From: an uncultured Spirochaetaceae bacterium
Lineage (GTDB): Bacteria > Spirochaetota > Spirochaetia > Treponematales > Treponemataceae
NCBI GenBank assembly: GCA_902778325.1
Contig: CACYWZ010000035.1
Location: 1 to 33,374 of the forward strand
DNA: 33,374 nucleotides
Direction of reading: 5' to 3'
Both the position numbers and the translations under genes were made by a program. Within the stretch, counting starts at the first letter, position 1. Every line of letters begins with the position of its first letter. Shown here one piece after another: positions 32,741 to 33,374 of the stretch. Below the pieces are notes generated by a model that worked only from the letters and a program-made list of their open reading frames with translations, did no database searches and was not told the origin of the DNA.

Positions 32741-33374
32741 ATGCGTAATCTTTTTAAGGAATATGGATATTCTCAATTTGATATTGAGAACAAAGTAATT
32801 GGGTGTTGGAACACTATTTTTGACCAACGAAGCCCTAATCGCTTGTACTTTGAGACTACGGACTCTATGGGCTACATAGAAGACACAGGAAACGATGATG
32901 CCCGCACAGAAGGTATGTCTTACGGTATGATGATGGCTGTCGAGATGAACAGAAAAGATGTGTTCGACAGGATTTGGAAGTGGGCTAAAAAGTATATGTA
33001 CCTTGAAAGCGGTGCAAATGCGGGTTATTTCTGTTGGTCAAATCAGCTTGACGGCACAAAGAACTCAGAAGGTCCTGCCCCAGACGGAGAGGAATTTTTT
33101 GCTGCGGCTTTGTTCTTGGCAGCACTGAAATGGGGAAACGGAGAGGGCATTTTTAACTACACGGAAGAAGCGCGCGCTATTCTTCGGGTAGCGATACACG
33201 GGGAGCAAAAGATGTGGTTTGATAATCATCACGTTCGCTTTATCCCGAATTGTCCTTTCACAGATCCGTCTTATCATCTGCCGCATTTCTACGAGCTTTT
33301 CGCAAAGTGCGCCGATGAAGCAGACCGAGCTTTTTGGGCTGAGTGCGCAAAAGAAAGCCGCCGCTATCTCGTCA
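32741..33374 (+). CDS. GH8 exo-oligoxylanase-like hydrolase (3' end beyond window)
   Basis: 211 residues are visible. Family 8 landmarks are clear: NDDARTEGMSYGMMMAV with the catalytic-acid Glu, GYFCWSNQLDG, GPAPDGEEFFAAALFLAALKWGNG and FTDPSYHLPHFYELFA with the base-region Asp. These fit the reducing-end xylose-releasing enzymes (Rex type), which trim xylo-oligosaccharides. No signal peptide is present, so it would act in the cytoplasm on imported oligomers. The start is the ATG set by the upstream stop and promoter. It suggests a plant-fibre diet and a gut or rumen habitat. The C-terminal half is cut by the window edge. Confidence 0.9.
   Translation, partial: MRNLFKEYGYSQFDIENKVIGCWNTIFDQRSPNRLYFETTDSMGYIEDTGNDDARTEGMSYGMMMAVEMNRKDVFDRIWKWAKKYMYLESGANAGYFCWSNQLDGTKNSEGPAPDGEEFFAAALFLAALKWGNGEGIFNYTEEARAILRVAIHGEQKMWFDNHHVRFIPNCPFTDPSYHLPHFYELFAKCADEADRAFWAECAKESRRYLV

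Noticed and set aside
1-33374. Prophage or insertion sequence
   Set aside because: No transposase, integrase, capsid or terminal inverted repeats were recognised anywhere in the window.

Overview
This window looks like the chromosome of a spirochaete, most probably a host-associated or rumen-type Treponema. The evidence is gene content, not a database match: a relaxed spirochaetal lipobox, an Rnf-type operon, pyruvate phosphate dikinase, a GH8 xylo-oligosaccharide hydrolase, a sigma-54 activator, and mixed codon use (G+C-richer on the left, A+T-rich in the accessory part). No rRNA or tRNA gene was recognised.

Layout. Positions 1-5447 (minus strand) hold one housekeeping run: dut, then an LptF-like and an LptG-like permease, then tgt, then a secreted HEAT-repeat protein that runs off the left edge. 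Positions 5448-9241 (plus) hold a chagasin-type (I42) lipoprotein, a soluble PAS histidine kinase and an NtrC-type sigma-54 activator, with short-period tandem arrays before the inhibitor and between kinase and activator. Positions 9283-18955 (minus) hold one long, tightly overlapping operon: a divergent-PAP2 membrane protein, an unknown multi-pass membrane protein, six Rnf-like subunits in the order C-D-G-E-A-B, and a GH57-like protein. Below it lies a frameshifted secreted protein with its own promoter.

Positions 18956-29621 are an accessory island built around a type I restriction-modification system: hsdM, a cut-short DUF1016 nuclease gene, a tandem array, hsdS, a MazEF-like toxin-antitoxin pair enclosed by a duplicated hsdS tail, an HAD-family protein, a DUF3990/unknown/DUF3791 gene trio, hsdR, and a HipB-like remnant. 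Positions 29678-33374 hold ppdK (minus) and a divergent GH8 gene cut by the right edge.

Three things stand out. (1) The six Rnf-like proteins keep their order, fold and overlapping frames but have lost most residues that bind cofactors in Rnf: the RnfC nucleotide/FMN loops, the RnfG flavin-threonine motif, the cysteines of RnfE and one of RnfA, and the first iron-sulfur domain of RnfB. The co-transcribed GH57-like protein has lost all its catalytic motifs as well. (2) Four intergenic arrays of unrelated sequence share one period, 41-43 bp, about four DNA helical turns, and most units carry an inverted repeat. (3) Four genes without a Shine-Dalgarno sequence have a promoter whose -10 box ends 7-8 nt before the start codon, which suggests leaderless mRNAs.
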